64,000 nucleotides of DNA from Runella sp. (GCF_027484545.1 NZ_JAIXST010000304.1:1-64000), one strand, 5' to 3'. Numbered from the stretch's first letter, positions 36,125 to 44,466 are shown. Numbers and translations: made by a program. Notes: a model not told the origin generated them from the letters alone.

Positions 36125-36556
36125 ATGGCAACTTTAGTAAAAACCAACGGAAATTTTCCTACTCTATTAGGCAGTGTATTTGGCAAAGATTTCAATGACA
36201 TTTTTGCCCCTGCCACTTTAACCAATTACGGTGTTCCTGCCGTCAACATTGCTGAGCACGAGGGTGGCTTCCGCCTTGAAGTAGCTGCTCCGGGCTTGAA
36301 AAAGGAAGATTTTAAAATCAATTTGGAGAACAACGTCTTGACGATTTCGGCGCAAAAAGAACAGAAAATCGAAGAAACGACCGAAAAATACACTCGTAAA
36401 GAGTTTAGTTTCAATAGCTTCCGTCGGACCTTTACGTTGCCCAACAGCATAGATGGCGAGAAAATCGGCGCTGCTTACACGGATGGAGTTCTGAGCATCG
36501 AACTTCCCAAAAAAGAAGAAGCCAAAAAAACTCCCCGTTTGATTGAAATTGGCTAA
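36125..36556 (+). CDS. Hsp20/alpha-crystallin small heat-shock protein
   Basis: 143 residues from MATLVKTNGNFPTLLG. The alpha-crystallin domain spans about 40-135: PAVNIAEHEGGFRLEVAAPGLKKEDFKI, FSFNSFRRTFTLPNSIDGEKIGAAYTDGVLSIELPKKEE, with the GVLSIELPK box and a C-terminal tail. An ATP-independent holdase for unfolding proteins. An upstream in-frame ATG at 36005 would add 40 residues of promoter sequence and is rejected. A terminator follows. Confidence 0.96.
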   Translation: MATLVKTNGNFPTLLGSVFGKDFNDIFAPATLTNYGVPAVNIAEHEGGFRLEVAAPGLKKEDFKINLENNVLTISAQKEQKIEETTEKYTRKEFSFNSFRRTFTLPNSIDGEKIGAAYTDGVLSIELPKKEEAKKTPRLIEIG

Positions 36557-36583
36557 TCCATAGCATCAATTCTTTGAAAGAAT

Positions 36584-36616
36584 TCGAGGCTGCCTCCCAA
36601 GGGCAGCCTCTTTTTG
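36584..36616 (+). terminator. Terminator of hsp20
   Basis: GAGGCTGCC (36586-36594), loop TCCCAAG, GGCAGCCTC (36602-36610), then TTTTT. Confidence 0.9.
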
Positions 36617-36716
36617 TTTATTCCCGTTGAAGCCCAATTATTTCCTTTTTACTTTGATTCTGCTTGACTGATTCACCCAAACGAATACCTTTGACTAATT
36701 TTTTATTAGATATCAA

Positions 36717-37706
36717 ATGGCTAAAAATCCTGCTGTACGCCACTTCATTTGGGGAGTATCGCTTTTCGGGGCTTTGTTTGTGAACTTCCCCATCATTTTT
36801 CTGAATTTACCTCTTTTAAGCAAGTCATCGCTGGCGCAATTAGATGTCTTTATGCAGATTGTTCTTTGCATGACGTATTCTTTCCTATTTATTAACTTCA
36901 TTTATCGAAGTTCAAAGCGTAATCTGAGTACAAAAAAGCAATGGTCAGATGGATTTCTTCTTTTTGTGGGTTTTGCGGTCATCTTATCGGCCTTTAATAT
37001 GATTGTTATCGATTTGCCGGTCAGAATGATTCCTTCGGTTGTCATGCGGGGAGGGTTGCTGGCAGGAATTGCTTATTTTTTCAGTCGATTTCTCACGGAA
37101 AACGAGCGAAAAAATGAGATACTGATTGAAAACGAGCAGTTGAAAAACGATAATCTACAGATTCAACTCACGGCGCTCCGCAATCAACTGAACCCTCATT
37201 TTTTATTTAATTCGTTGAATACCCTGAGTTGGCTGATCAACGAAGACAAAAACAAAAGCCAACTGTATCTGCAAAAACTGTCGCAGGTACTGCGGTATTC
37301 GCTCAGTATGCAAGAGCAATCGTTCGTGTCGCTCAAAGAAGAAATGGCATTGACCGACAGTTTTATTTTTTTGCTTCAAATGCGGTTTGGGGATAATTAG
37401 AATGTCCACCGTGCGATCGAACATCCCGAGAAATTTAGAATTCCGCCGCTGTCAATTCAGTTGTTGGTAGAAAATGCAGTGAAGCATAACATCATTTCTT
37501 CGGGCAGTCCTTTGCAAATCAACATTGTCACGGATGCCGAACGTAACAGAATCAACATCAGTAATTCGCTCAACCTCAAGCCTAACTCCGAAGGGACGGG
37601 TATTGGATTGGCGAATCTCAACGAACGATTTCGATTGTTAACCGACCGCGAAATTGAAATTCGGCAGAATGGAGAATTCAGCGTTATTTTACCTCTGATT
37701 GCATGA
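36717..37706 (+). pseudogene. LytS-type histidine kinase interrupted by in-frame amber stop
   Basis: An open frame from MAKNPAVRHFIWGVSLFG runs 227 codons with four membrane helices and H-box LRNQLNPHFLFNSLNTLSWLI (His161). It then meets TAG at 37398-37400 and continues in the same frame to 37706 with the ATP-binding N-box VENAVKHN and GTGIGLANLNERF. The usual residue at the TAG in such kinases (RFGDNL) is Leu, one base from TAG. The upstream product would have a phospho-acceptor but no ATPase. The last codons overlap the regulator start as ATGA, so the original operon order is intact. Confidence 0.85.
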
Positions 37707-38458
37707 ACATAGTCATCATTGAAGACGAAGTGGCAGCGGCCAATCAGTTGAAATTTTTGCTGAATCAATTGGGGATAACGCACCAAATTATGGTAGTCAT
37801 TGAAACCGTGACGGAGGCAATAAAATGGTTTATAACCCACGAAAGCCCTGATCTTATTTTTTCCGATGTTCAGTTAGCTGACGGCCTGTCCTTTGAAATT
37901 TACGAACAGATTCAAATCAAAGCTCCGATTATTTTTACCACGGCGTTTGACGAATACGCGATTCGGGCTTTTAAGTTGAACAGTGTTGATTATTTGCTGA
38001 AACCGATTGACGCAGAATCCGTGCGATTTGCCATCGAAAAATTTAATAACCAACAACTGTTCAATCGGGAAGCGCTGAACGAACTGATTCGACAACATAC
38101 CTTTACACCGAAAGCGTATCGGAAGAGTTTTTTGGTGCGTTTTCGGGATAAATTACTTCCCGTTAAAACAACGGAGTTTGCGTACTTTTTTATTGATAAC
38201 GGCTTGGTATACGGGCAGTTGCACGACGGACGAAAGTTTGTGATTGATTTTAAATTAGAAGAATTGGAAACTCAGTTAAATCCAGAAGAATTTACCAGGG
38301 CCAATCGGCAATTTATTCTTTCCTGGGAATGTGTAACAGAAATCAGTTCCTACGCCAACAGCCGAATCGTCATCCGTACTCAACCCGCCGCTCCCTTTGA
38401 CATTATTGTCAGCAAAGAAAAAGTAACGGCTTTCAAACGGTGGTACGAAAAAAGCTGA
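37703..38458 (+). CDS. LytTR-type response regulator
   Basis: 251 residues: receiver domain with phospho-acceptor Asp55 in LIFSDVQLADG, conserved FTTAFDEYAIRAFKLNSVDYLLKPI, then a LytTR DNA-binding domain from about 140 (FLVRFRDKLLPVKTTEFAYFFIDNGLVY ... TRANRQFILSWECVTEI). It is intact although its kinase upstream carries an amber stop. The four-base overlap with the kinase frame is kept. Downstream lie two DUF3500 genes and a HupE-like gene, which are candidate targets (inference). Confidence 0.95.
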   Translation: MNIVIIEDEVAAANQLKFLLNQLGITHQIMVVIETVTEAIKWFITHESPDLIFSDVQLADGLSFEIYEQIQIKAPIIFTTAFDEYAIRAFKLNSVDYLLKPIDAESVRFAIEKFNNQQLFNREALNELIRQHTFTPKAYRKSFLVRFRDKLLPVKTTEFAYFFIDNGLVYGQLHDGRKFVIDFKLEELETQLNPEEFTRANRQFILSWECVTEISSYANSRIVIRTQPAAPFDIIVSKEKVTAFKRWYEKS

Positions 38459-38575
38459 AACGACGATTCACCTGCCTTTTTTTCCTTTTCACTTTCAAAG
38501 AAGAGGTTTGTCTCAACATATACTTCTTTTTCAGCGTCATATAGCTACGTAAGCAATTACTAAAACTAAATGATT

Positions 38576-39954
38576 ATGAAAGTAAACCATTTTCTCGCAA
38601 GCACAGTCGCCATAGTCCTTGTACTTTTGGTCGGTTGTAATGAATCTACCGATACGCCCACGCCTTCGTCGGCTACGGTTTCGGCGTTAACATGTTCGTC
38701 AGCTACGTATTCAGGAACACCTGCGGCCGGAACAGCTTTTACGGGTACGGCCACCGTGCCTTACACGGGTGGGAATGCAGTGGCCTATTCGGCCGGTTCG
38801 GCCATTTCTTCCACGGGTGTGACAGGATTGACCGCTACGTTGGCCGCAGGAACGTTGGCTTCGGGCGCTGGCTCGGTGACGTATCCCATCACGGGAACAC
38901 CTTCGGCCGCCGGAACGGCCTCTTTTGCCATTTCTCTGGGAGGGCAGAGTTGTACACTTTCGTTGACCGTCAGTGCGGCCGCTACCTCTACGGGCGGAAC
39001 GGCTTGGGCCTTTGATACGGATATTGCCAACATCGTGGCTACGGCCGATGCATTTAAAGCAACGCTTTCTTCTACACAGCTAACTTCCCTGCAAGACTCG
39101 TACAACAAAGCCCACGCACAGAAGTGGTCCAATTTGCCCGAAGGGTTATACAAAGGCAGAGTAGGGTTGCAATCCACTACTTTCAGTACTGCTCAATGGA
39201 CGGCTTTCTATAATTTGCTGAAAGCGGCTACGGGGTCAGGAGCAGACGAAGGAAATGCAGAATACGTAGGCATTTTGGCGGCTGACGATTACTTGAATTC
39301 TATCGGCGGTGGTTCAGACTATGGCTCAGGCAACTACTACATTGCGTTTATTGGCACACCAAGTGCTACGGGATTGTGGTGTTTGCAAATCGGCGGTCAC
39401 CACGGAACCATCATTCAAACGTACAATGGCGGAAAAATGACGGGGGTTCCTTCCGTTCTACAGAACCCTTCCCAAGTTTTGCATGGAAAACCGTTACTTA
39501 TCAACCTATTGTACAGGAATTGAATACCCTTTCGGCGATGCTGAAAGGGCTGGGTTCGACCGAACTCACCACTGCCAAGCGTTCGGCGGCTCAAAATGAT
39601 TTGATTGTAGGGCCACAAAAAGACGGCAGTTTCCCAACGACAAAAACAGGAGTAAAAGTAGGAAATCTGACATCAACTCAGAAGGACTTGGTATTGGCGG
39701 CCATTAAAACGTATACCGACGATCTGGACAATAAAGCGTCGGCTGCGGCGTATGCCAAGTACAAATCAGAAATTGATGAAACCTACATTTCGTATTATGG
39801 CACTACAGCACTTACCGAAAAAGGGGATTATGTCTTGATTGATGGACCGAGTGTATGGATTGAGTTTTCGATGCAAGGCGGTATTATTGTGAAAAATGCC
39901 AATCACCCGCACTCCGTTTGGAGAGACAGAAAAGCCGATTATGGTGGAAATTAA
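38576..39954 (+). pseudogene. DUF3500 lipoprotein, first copy, frameshifted
   Basis: Lipoprotein signal with lipobox LLVGCNES. Then about 100 residues of Ala/Thr/Gly-rich putative Ig-like domain (LTCSSATYSGTPAAGTAFTG, repeated style of Bacteroidota surface proteins). Then a DUF3500 domain (TADAFKATL ... GLYKGRVGL ... NYYIAFIGTP ... WCLQIGGHHG). At the G5 run 39442-39446 the frame breaks after GGKMTG. The next frame continues with SFRSTEPFPSFAWK, LIVGPQKDGSFP and the end NHPHSVWRDRKADYGGN. Adding one base at the run restores the frame. The N-terminal product would end at 39523 with a foreign tail. Confidence 0.85.
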
Positions 39955-41245
39955 CGGCCCCCTAACCCGCGCGGCGGACCGTCCCGAAGGGGGAACTGCG
40001 CTCTTTAGAGCATGTTTCAGACTCTTTTGGCTATGCCTGTTTTTACTCCCCCTTTGGGGGCAGGGGGGGCTGTTTGCGCATCCGATGCCCAACTCCATGG
40101 TAATACTGAATGTGCACGAAAAGTCCATTTCGGGCGAAATCATGCTGCCGCTGGGAGAACTGCAATCGGCTATCGGGATGAGCGTTAATGACCGTTCGGA
40201 ACGATTGGTAGAACGACTGGGCGATGCCCTTCGGATGTATCTGAAGCAGCACATTCGTCCCCGCAGTTTTGAAGGAAAACCGTGGATGGTGACGTTGGGT
40301 GAAATGAAAGTCATTGAAACCAAAAACGAACTGACGGGCGATTACAAAGAATTGATTGTTCGGTTTGAAATGACCCCGCCGGAACACTACGACCTTCGGA
40401 ATTTCTACTTTGATTACGACGTAATTTTGCATCAGGTAGCGAGTCATAAAGTGCTGGTAAACGTTCGACAGGATTGGGAACGGGGCTTGGTGAGCGAAGA
40501 TACCACCACGCAACAAGTGGGAGTCATCGAATGGGATATTGTGCAGGGAAAACTGAATCCTTTTCAGGTGAGTTTACAGCAGGGCAGCACTTGGAAAGGC
40601 TTCCAAAACATGGTATCGTTGGGGATTTCGCACATTGCCGCAGGAACCGATCATATTCTTTTTTTGCTGACTTTGCTGTTGGGAGCAATACAGCCCCCCA
40701 TCCCGTGCGGCGGTGGTGCGCCACTGCGACCGTCCCCAAAGGGGAGTAAGAAAGGCTCCCCCTTTGGGGGTTGGGGGGCTGTACTTAAAATCGTCACTGC
40801 CTTTACCATTGGGCATTCGCTGACGCTGTTGTTAGGTTCGGTACAATGGCTGCATTTTCCTAGTAAACCGATTGAAGTATTGATTGCCGTCACTATTTTG
40901 GTGTCGGCTTTTCATGCCTTTCGCCCCTTGTACCCCAAGTGGGAAGTTTTTATTGTCGGAGGCTTTGGCCTGATTCACGGATTAGCGTTTGCCGAAACAT
41001 TGACCAATTTGCAGCTTTCTGCCAAGCAGATGATTTTGAGTATTTTAGGATTCAATGTAGGCATCGAACTGATGCAATTGTTTCTCATTTTGTTGGTGTT
41101 TCCCGTCCTGCTTTTACTTTCCAAAACACGCTATTATGTATTCGTCCGACAGGCGGGTGCCGTTGTCATGATGCTGTTGGCGTTGGCATGGATGGTAGAG
41201 CGTATTCAGGAAAAACCGAATTTTATTACTGAACTTATTTCCTGA
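39941..41245 (+). CDS. HupE/UreJ-like membrane protein carrying inserted palindromic repeats
   Basis: About 434 residues. A leader, then a secreted domain starting AHPMPNSMVILNVHEKSISG (the His-containing start of HupE/UreJ_2 proteins), then a membrane domain: GISHIAAGTDHILFLLTLLL, IVTAFTIGHSLTLLLG, LIHGLAFAETL and FNVGIELMQL, with the family's conserved His residues. Members are linked to nickel or cobalt uptake. Two oddities: residues 251-280 come from a 90-bp compound palindrome (40691-40781) in frame, and the leader runs through another (39956-40072). The only in-frame starts, 39896 and 39941, lie inside the upstream gene, so the true start is unsure. Confidence 0.8.
   Translation: MVEINGPLTRAADRPEGGTALFRACFRLFWLCLFLLPLWGQGGLFAHPMPNSMVILNVHEKSISGEIMLPLGELQSAIGMSVNDRSERLVERLGDALRMYLKQHIRPRSFEGKPWMVTLGEMKVIETKNELTGDYKELIVRFEMTPPEHYDLRNFYFDYDVILHQVASHKVLVNVRQDWERGLVSEDTTTQQVGVIEWDIVQGKLNPFQVSLQQGSTWKGFQNMVSLGISHIAAGTDHILFLLTLLLGAIQPPIPCGGGAPLRPSPKGSKKGSPFGGWGAVLKIVTAFTIGHSLTLLLGSVQWLHFPSKPIEVLIAVTILVSAFHAFRPLYPKWEVFIVGGFGLIHGLAFAETLTNLQLSAKQMILSILGFNVGIELMQLFLILLVFPVLLLLSKTRYYVFVRQAGAVVMMLLALAWMVERIQEKPNFITELIS
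39956..40072. repeat. Compound palindromic repeat 1, spanning the leader of the HupE gene
   Basis: GGCCCCCTAACCC (39956-39968), the mini-hairpin GCGGCGGACCGT at 39971-39982, AAGGGGGAAC, then an inner hairpin CTCCCCC-TTT-GGGGG (40046-40060) and CAGGGGGGGCTG. It begins one base after the DUF3500 stop and encodes part of the HupE signal region. Confidence 0.7.
40691..40781. repeat. Compound palindromic repeat 2, in frame inside the HupE-like gene
   Basis: Outer arms CAGCCCCCCATCCC (40691-40704) and GGGTTGGGGGGCTG (40768-40781) pair at 13 of 14 positions. Inside are the mini-hairpin region 40707-40732 (GCGGCGG then GTGG-TGCG-CCAC, CGACCG) and CTCCCCC-TTT-GGGGG. It gives exactly 30 codons without a stop, rich in Gly, Pro, Lys and Ser, in an otherwise hydrophobic region. 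Confidence 0.8.
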
Positions 41246-41246
41246 T

Positions 41247-41367
41247 GAACCCCACCCTAAATCCCTCCCGCTGCGGCGGACCGTCCTGTGAGGGAGGGAC
41301 TTGTCAGAACTCCCTTTCCCTCACAGGGGCCGCGGCGGCGGACCGCAAGGGTTGGGGATAGGGGTTC
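41247..41367. repeat. Compound palindromic repeat 3, after the HupE stop
   Basis: 121 bp bounded by GAACCCC (41247-41253) and GGGGTTC (41361-41367). It contains two GCGGCGGACCG mini-hairpins (41273-41284 and 41335-41346) and the palindrome pair CCTGTGAGGGAGGG / CCCTCACAGG. It starts one base after the HupE stop codon. Confidence 0.75.
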
Positions 41368-41408
41368 TAATAGCTAAAACTTGGCAAACCAATTAAACGA
41401 TAAAAACC

Positions 41409-42473
41409 ATGAAAGCATTTGCATTTTACGGAGCAATCTTACTGCCTTTATTAGGTTTGTTTTCTTCTTAAAATGAGAACGAAATTGTGTCCCAAATCGC
41501 TCCTGTTTCAGCTGACTGCGCCAAGGAAAAAGGAACCGCAAAAGTAGTTTGTTTTGCGGAAGCCTTTAAAGCGACCCTGAATGCCGAGCAAACCGCTCAA
41601 CTTCAATTGGAATATACCAAAAGCAACGCGGTGAAGTGGTCCAATTTTCCTGAATTCAGACCGACACGCGTGGGGATTCGATTGGGGCTGCTCAATCCGG
41701 CGCAATTGGCGGCGGCCAAGGCACTGATGTCGGCGGTTTTGTCGCACGAATCGGAGCAGGAAGGATTTGGGGAAATGGAAGGCAACTTAGCGGCCGATGA
41801 TTTTTTCGGACAGCATACCAACAATCCGAAGCTGTTCAGTTCGGGCAATTTCTTTATCGCCTTTCTCGGAAAACCAAGTACTTCCGACCTTTGGGAGTTG
41901 CAATTCGGCGGGCATCATTATGCGTTTGCCAATACCTACAAAGGCGGAAAAATCATCGGTGCGACGCCTTCCTTCCGAGGGGTTGAACCCTCGGTATTTG
42001 AATGGAACGGCAAGAAATACCAACCGCTCGAACAGGAAAAAGACGCGTTTGCCACCCTGATTGGTTCGTTGAAGGAAGAGGAGAAAACGACGGCCAAGCT
42101 GCGTTTGTCCTTTAACAATATTCTGTTAGGCCCCAATCAGGACGGAAAGTTTCCTTTGGAAAAACAGGGTGTAAAGGTGGGGGATTTGAGCAGTGCGCAG
42201 CAAAAATGGGTGAAAAAAGCCATGGAAAGCTACGTTCGGGATTTGGATGCGGAAACGGCCGAGGAATGGATGAAAAAGTACACGGCCGAATTGCCCGAGA
42301 CCTACGTAGCCTACGCAGGAAGCGGCACGATGAACCAAGTGGGTGATTACGTTCGCATCGACGGACCGAGTATTTGGATTGAGTATTCGGCGCAGCCGAG
42401 CCGTGATATTCCCGGTACGACGCATCCGCATTCGGTTTGGCGTGATAGGAAGAGTGATTATGGGGGGAATTAG
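41409..42473 (+). pseudogene. DUF3500 protein, second copy, ochre stop after signal peptide
   Basis: ATG at 41409 opens MKAFAFYGAILLPLLGLFSS, a normal signal peptide, then TAA at 41469-41471. The same frame continues without a break to 42473: NENEIVSQIAPVSAD, FAEAFKATLNAEQTAQL, FFIAFLGKPSTSDLWELQFGGHHYAF, LLGPNQDGKFPLEKQGVKVGDLS and PHSVWRDRKSDYGGN. A single CAA to TAA change would explain it. A GTG at 41487 could start a protein without export signal. It pairs with the frameshifted DUF3500 copy upstream, from which it has diverged considerably. Confidence 0.82.
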
Positions 42474-42507
42474 TGAGGAGGCTTTAGTAGGAATCCACCT
42501 ATTTACA

Positions 42508-42550
42508 AATACAAAGCCTCTTAAAAAGCTCATTTGAGAGGCTTTGTATT
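42508..42550. terminator. Long hairpin terminator after the DUF3500 pseudogene
   Basis: AATACAAAGCCTCT (42508-42521) and its exact complement (42537-42550) around 15 bases. The loop and flanks are A/T rich. It separates the DUF3500 locus from the converging two-gene ATPase/nuclease unit. No clear gene lies in 42551-42715. Confidence 0.75.
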
Positions 42551-42715
42551 CAAGAAGATGTTCAATGATTTTGAGAAATATTTTGTGTATTACTTTAATA
42601 ATGAGTAATTTATCTCAAAATGAATCCCTAATTTCTTTAACTGATTTGAGGACTTCGGATACAGTTTGCGCAAAGGCTTTGGTAAACATATAAATACGAC
42701 TCCATTCCTTAATTA

Positions 42716-43219
42716 TTAAAGGATAATCCTATTCTCTATTCTTAAAACATATCCTGTATCATTAAGAAATTGTTCCATACGTCTTATCTGGCTCTCCTTA
42801 AATTTAGGATGTTCACTATTGGCTATATATGCTTTTTTTGTTGTGTATTCTCCCGCTTCATCTGAATCCCCAAAATTGCCAATTGTAGTACGTATTTGTT
42901 TTTCAGCATCTTTTACCCATGAATTCCCTAATGCTCCTCTTTCTTTCAATTCAATAAAAATTATAACCCTGTCATAAATCAAAACACCATCGCAACGTTT
43001 ATCCATAGTTCCATCTTCTCTACTAACAGCGATACAATTATCAATTGCAGTAAATATTACATGATTTCTGTCTTCGTTCACTACAACAGCAATCCATTTA
43101 CTTCCATCAGACTCATCAATATATGCAGGATTTTTAGCTGGATGCGGATCATCACAAAGCCCGAATAATTTTCTGTTAGAATGAGTTTTACAAACTTCAA
43201 CTGCTAAATTAATGCTCAT
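42716..43219 (-). CDS. Small protein with predicted PD-(D/E)XK nuclease core
   Basis: 167 residues, no signal peptide or membrane helix. A strand-turn-strand reads CDGVLIYDRVIIFIELKERG: Asp77, then Glu90-Leu-Lys92, the spacing of a PD-(D/E)XK active site, followed by a helix with WVKDAEKQIR. The N-terminal part has short acidic strands (WIAVVVNEDRNHVIFTAIDN). No named family recognised. Its start overlaps the ATPase stop by four bases (ATGA), so both are made together. Predicted as the effector of an ATPase-controlled system (inference). It is AT-rich compared with nearby genes. Confidence 0.7.
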   Translation of the reverse strand: MSINLAVEVCKTHSNRKLFGLCDDPHPAKNPAYIDESDGSKWIAVVVNEDRNHVIFTAIDNCIAVSREDGTMDKRCDGVLIYDRVIIFIELKERGALGNSWVKDAEKQIRTTIGNFGDSDEAGEYTTKKAYIANSEHPKFKESQIRRMEQFLNDTGYVLRIENRIIL

Positions 43220-44466
43220 AAATTTTGTTGAATTTCCAATAATTGCGCAAATAGTTCATTCCCATCTCCAAGTCTTTCATTCAATTCGTTTTCATCTGAT
43301 GGTAAACCATTATATGCTTCTAATTTTTTGATACTTCCTTCTTTTTCATCCAATTCGTAAATAATTAAATCAATTGGCTTCACAGTTGATAATAATGGAA
43401 CAATCTCATTTAATAATTTTAGATTTTTTTCCGTTTTAATCATTTCTGCCAGCATATTTGCCTTTACTGAAAGTGTTAAATAATTAATTAAATATGGACT
43501 ATGTGTCGTCATAATTAATTTATTGGCTTCGTCCATATTATTAAACTCCAATAGGCTATTCAGTATTTTTTGTTGGGAAGTAGGAAATAGATTTTGTTCC
43601 GGTTCTTCAACTATATTGATAAAACATCTTTTGTTAAATCTTTTTGATATTGCAGATAACGCAACTCTTTTTTGTTCATCAGTTAGTTTGGCATCTTGAA
43701 ATAAATTTGTAATTGCTTCGCTAAAACGTTTTAATTCAAAACTGCTCATAGATTCCTCCTTATCATATGTACCGCCTCTCGTCCTACTCTCGATTCTATT
43801 AGCTAAATATCTACTGACAAGGTATAGAGGAACCAATGATTGATACCCACTCGATGACTCGGTTAATCTTATTTTATAGCCTTCTCCCTTAATATTTATA
43901 ATATCATTTAATTTATCATATTCTATATCTACATTGTTAATAGGCAAACTTAAATTTCCTCTCATTTGATTTTTAGCATTATCAAATTCAGTAACAAATT
44001 CAACTAAAGATTCAGAGGAAAATTTCAAGACGTCAGGTTTCCTTACAGTGCTTATAAAATTACGTTCTGCCGGTACATACATGATTTGAGGTAACAAATA
44101 TTTCCCTGTTTTATTCTCATTAACAGTTAAATTTCCTGCTTTATAAGCTATATGATAGGCTTCTCCCTGATATTCAATTTCTGTCTGGTAATCGCTGTTG
44201 CTGTCAGAAAAATAATTTTCAAGACGATGATATTTACAATATACATTTTGAAATCGCTTTCGTTGGGTAAACCACTTTGAATTATAGTCTCCCCTCACTA
44301 AAGCTTTTTCAATCCAACTTAATGTTGAGAAGAGCTTTGCAATTGTGCTCTTGCCGCTTCCTTGATTGCCAATAAGTACCGTAACTTTATTAATATCAAT
44401 CCATCCATCATTTTCTTGGTAACCGCCTTTTATTGGACCAAAATTTTTTATTCTAATTCTGCTCAT
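43216..44466 (-). CDS. ABC-type/AAA ATPase of the OLD/AAA15 group
   Basis: 416 residues: Walker A GNQGSGKST at 33-41, an intervening region of about 160 residues with coiled and basic parts, signature-like SSSGYQS at 204-210, Walker B FINIVEEPEQNLFP at 282-295 with the catalytic Glu pair, and H-loop TTHSP at about 320-324. This is the head architecture of Rad50/OLD/RloA-like ATPases that in many defence systems sense phage DNA or damaged ends. No TOPRIM nuclease is fused, unlike OLD; the nuclease is a separate overlapping gene. AT-rich, codon use unlike the neighbours, and next to tRNA-Arg. Confidence 0.85.
   Translation of the reverse strand: MSRIRIKNFGPIKGGYQENDGWIDINKVTVLIGNQGSGKSTIAKLFSTLSWIEKALVRGDYNSKWFTQRKRFQNVYCKYHRLENYFSDSNSDYQTEIEYQGEAYHIAYKAGNLTVNENKTGKYLLPQIMYVPAERNFISTVRKPDVLKFSSESLVEFVTEFDNAKNQMRGNLSLPINNVDIEYDKLNDIINIKGEGYKIRLTESSSGYQSLVPLYLVSRYLANRIESRTRGGTYDKEESMSSFELKRFSEAITNLFQDAKLTDEQKRVALSAISKRFNKRCFINIVEEPEQNLFPTSQQKILNSLLEFNNMDEANKLIMTTHSPYLINYLTLSVKANMLAEMIKTEKNLKLLNEIVPLLSTVKPIDLIIYELDEKEGSIKKLEAYNGLPSDENELNERLGDGNELFAQLLEIQQNL

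Noticed and set aside
37398..37400. Amber read as pyrrolysine or another recoded residue
   Set aside because: No pyrrolysine context in the window and Bacteroidota normally lack it; a point mutation is simpler.
42615..42689. 24-residue frame MFTKAFAQTVSEVLKSVKEI... on the minus strand after the nuclease gene
   Set aside because: Protein-like composition but too short to support; could be a fragment of a lost third gene.
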